DNA of 5,738 bases from Microcaldota archaeon (lineage in GTDB: Archaea > Micrarchaeota > Micrarchaeia > Micrarchaeales > Micrarchaeaceae): assembly GCA_021785805.1 (NCBI GenBank), contig JAJYEJ010000050.1, positions 1 to 5,738 on the forward strand, given 5' to 3'. The number at the start of each line of letters is the position of its first letter. Within the stretch, counting starts at the first letter, position 1. The notes under the pieces are model-generated. The model searched no databases. It had not been told where the DNA came from and saw only the letters and a program-made list of their open reading frames with translations. Shown here one piece after another: positions 5,489 to 5,738 of the stretch. Made by a program: the position numbers and the translations under genes.

Positions 5489-5738
5489 ATGAAAACTGAA
5501 TTTGCGGATTTAAAGCGCATACTTGACCCAAGGAGCGTAGCGATAATAGGCGCTTCTGACAAGCCCGACAAGGTTGGGCATGCGATAATGCAGAATTATA
5601 TAGATGTGGGCTTTTCAGGACCAATATATCCGATAAACGTGACCGCTGATGGCAAGATAATGGGATATACTGCATACAAAAACATACTTGACGTGAAGAG
5701 AGAGATAGACCTCGCCGTGATTTCTATCCCTGCACCGC
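5489..5738 (+). CDS. acdA: ADP-forming acyl-CoA synthetase, alpha subunit (N-terminal part)
   Basis: The first 83 residues are present and the gene runs off the right edge. They form a CoA-binding Rossmann domain of the succinyl-CoA synthetase alpha type: ILDPRSVAIIGASDKPDKVG (11-30), then HAIMQNYIDVGFSGPIYPIN, GKIMGYTAY and EIDLAVISIPAP near the edge. This matches the start of the alpha subunit, which binds CoA and carries the phosphorylated active-site His further on, outside the window. It could also be a fused alpha-beta protein of the same superfamily; that would only show downstream, but a separate beta subunit earlier in the operon makes a stand-alone alpha subunit more likely. It starts 4 nt after the SDR stop with a GGTG site 5 nt before the ATG. 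Confidence 0.9.
   Translation, partial: MKTEFADLKRILDPRSVAIIGASDKPDKVGHAIMQNYIDVGFSGPIYPINVTADGKIMGYTAYKNILDVKREIDLAVISIPAP

Noticed and set aside
5487..5675. Minus-strand open frame opposite acdA
   Set aside because: The opposite strand encodes a clear CoA-binding domain with a good ribosome-binding site.

Overview
The window looks archaeal and most resembles a small-genome DPANN-type lineage (Micrarchaeota/ARMAN-like is my best guess, an inference). Reasons: TATA-box promoters a short distance upstream of starts, short leaders, a GGTG ribosome-binding core, a class III (QxSxEY) pilin signal, a KH-less archaeal CPSF-type beta-CASP nuclease, and a split ADP-forming acyl-CoA synthetase. Isoleucine is mostly ATA and arginine mostly AGG/AGA, as is common in such genomes. 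No rRNA, tRNA, CRISPR array or insertion sequence is visible.

Layout. On the left, two minus-strand genes: an aCPSF2-type beta-CASP ribonuclease (373-1629) and, downstream, a coiled-coil protein cut by the window edge (1-238) with its own TATA box and nearby inverted repeats. The nuclease is divergent from a plus-strand gene (1708-2493) for a tail-anchored protein with two apparent winged-helix domains and a Pro/Gln-rich linker. The two share a short intergenic region holding a perfectly palindromic TATA element. That gene converges on a minus-strand type IV pilin-like protein fused to a LamG/concanavalin-A-like domain (2542-3486); a 7-bp inverted repeat lies between the two stop codons.

On the right is a tight plus-strand operon: ADP-forming acyl-CoA synthetase beta subunit (3610-4221), an FMN-binding split-barrel (PNPOx-like) protein (4226-4696), an SDR oxidoreductase (4696-5484), and the start of the synthetase alpha subunit (5489 to the window end). 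Gaps are 4 nt, a 1-nt overlap, and 4 nt. Three of these genes have a (G/A)GTG core exactly 5 nt before the start codon, and at two junctions the upstream TGA stop lies inside that core.

How they may work together. The operon joins substrate-level phosphorylation (acyl-CoA + ADP + Pi to acid + ATP + CoA) to two likely redox proteins, which suggests a small fermentative or detoxifying module; the substrate cannot be read from sequence. The pilin-lectin fusion is probably a glycosylated surface adhesin. The left half contains single genes with unrelated roles. I see no clearly new defence or mobile system. The least ordinary items are the interrupted synthetase operon, the membrane-tethered winged-helix protein, and the pilin-LamG fusion with an extra LamG-start motif at its C-terminus.
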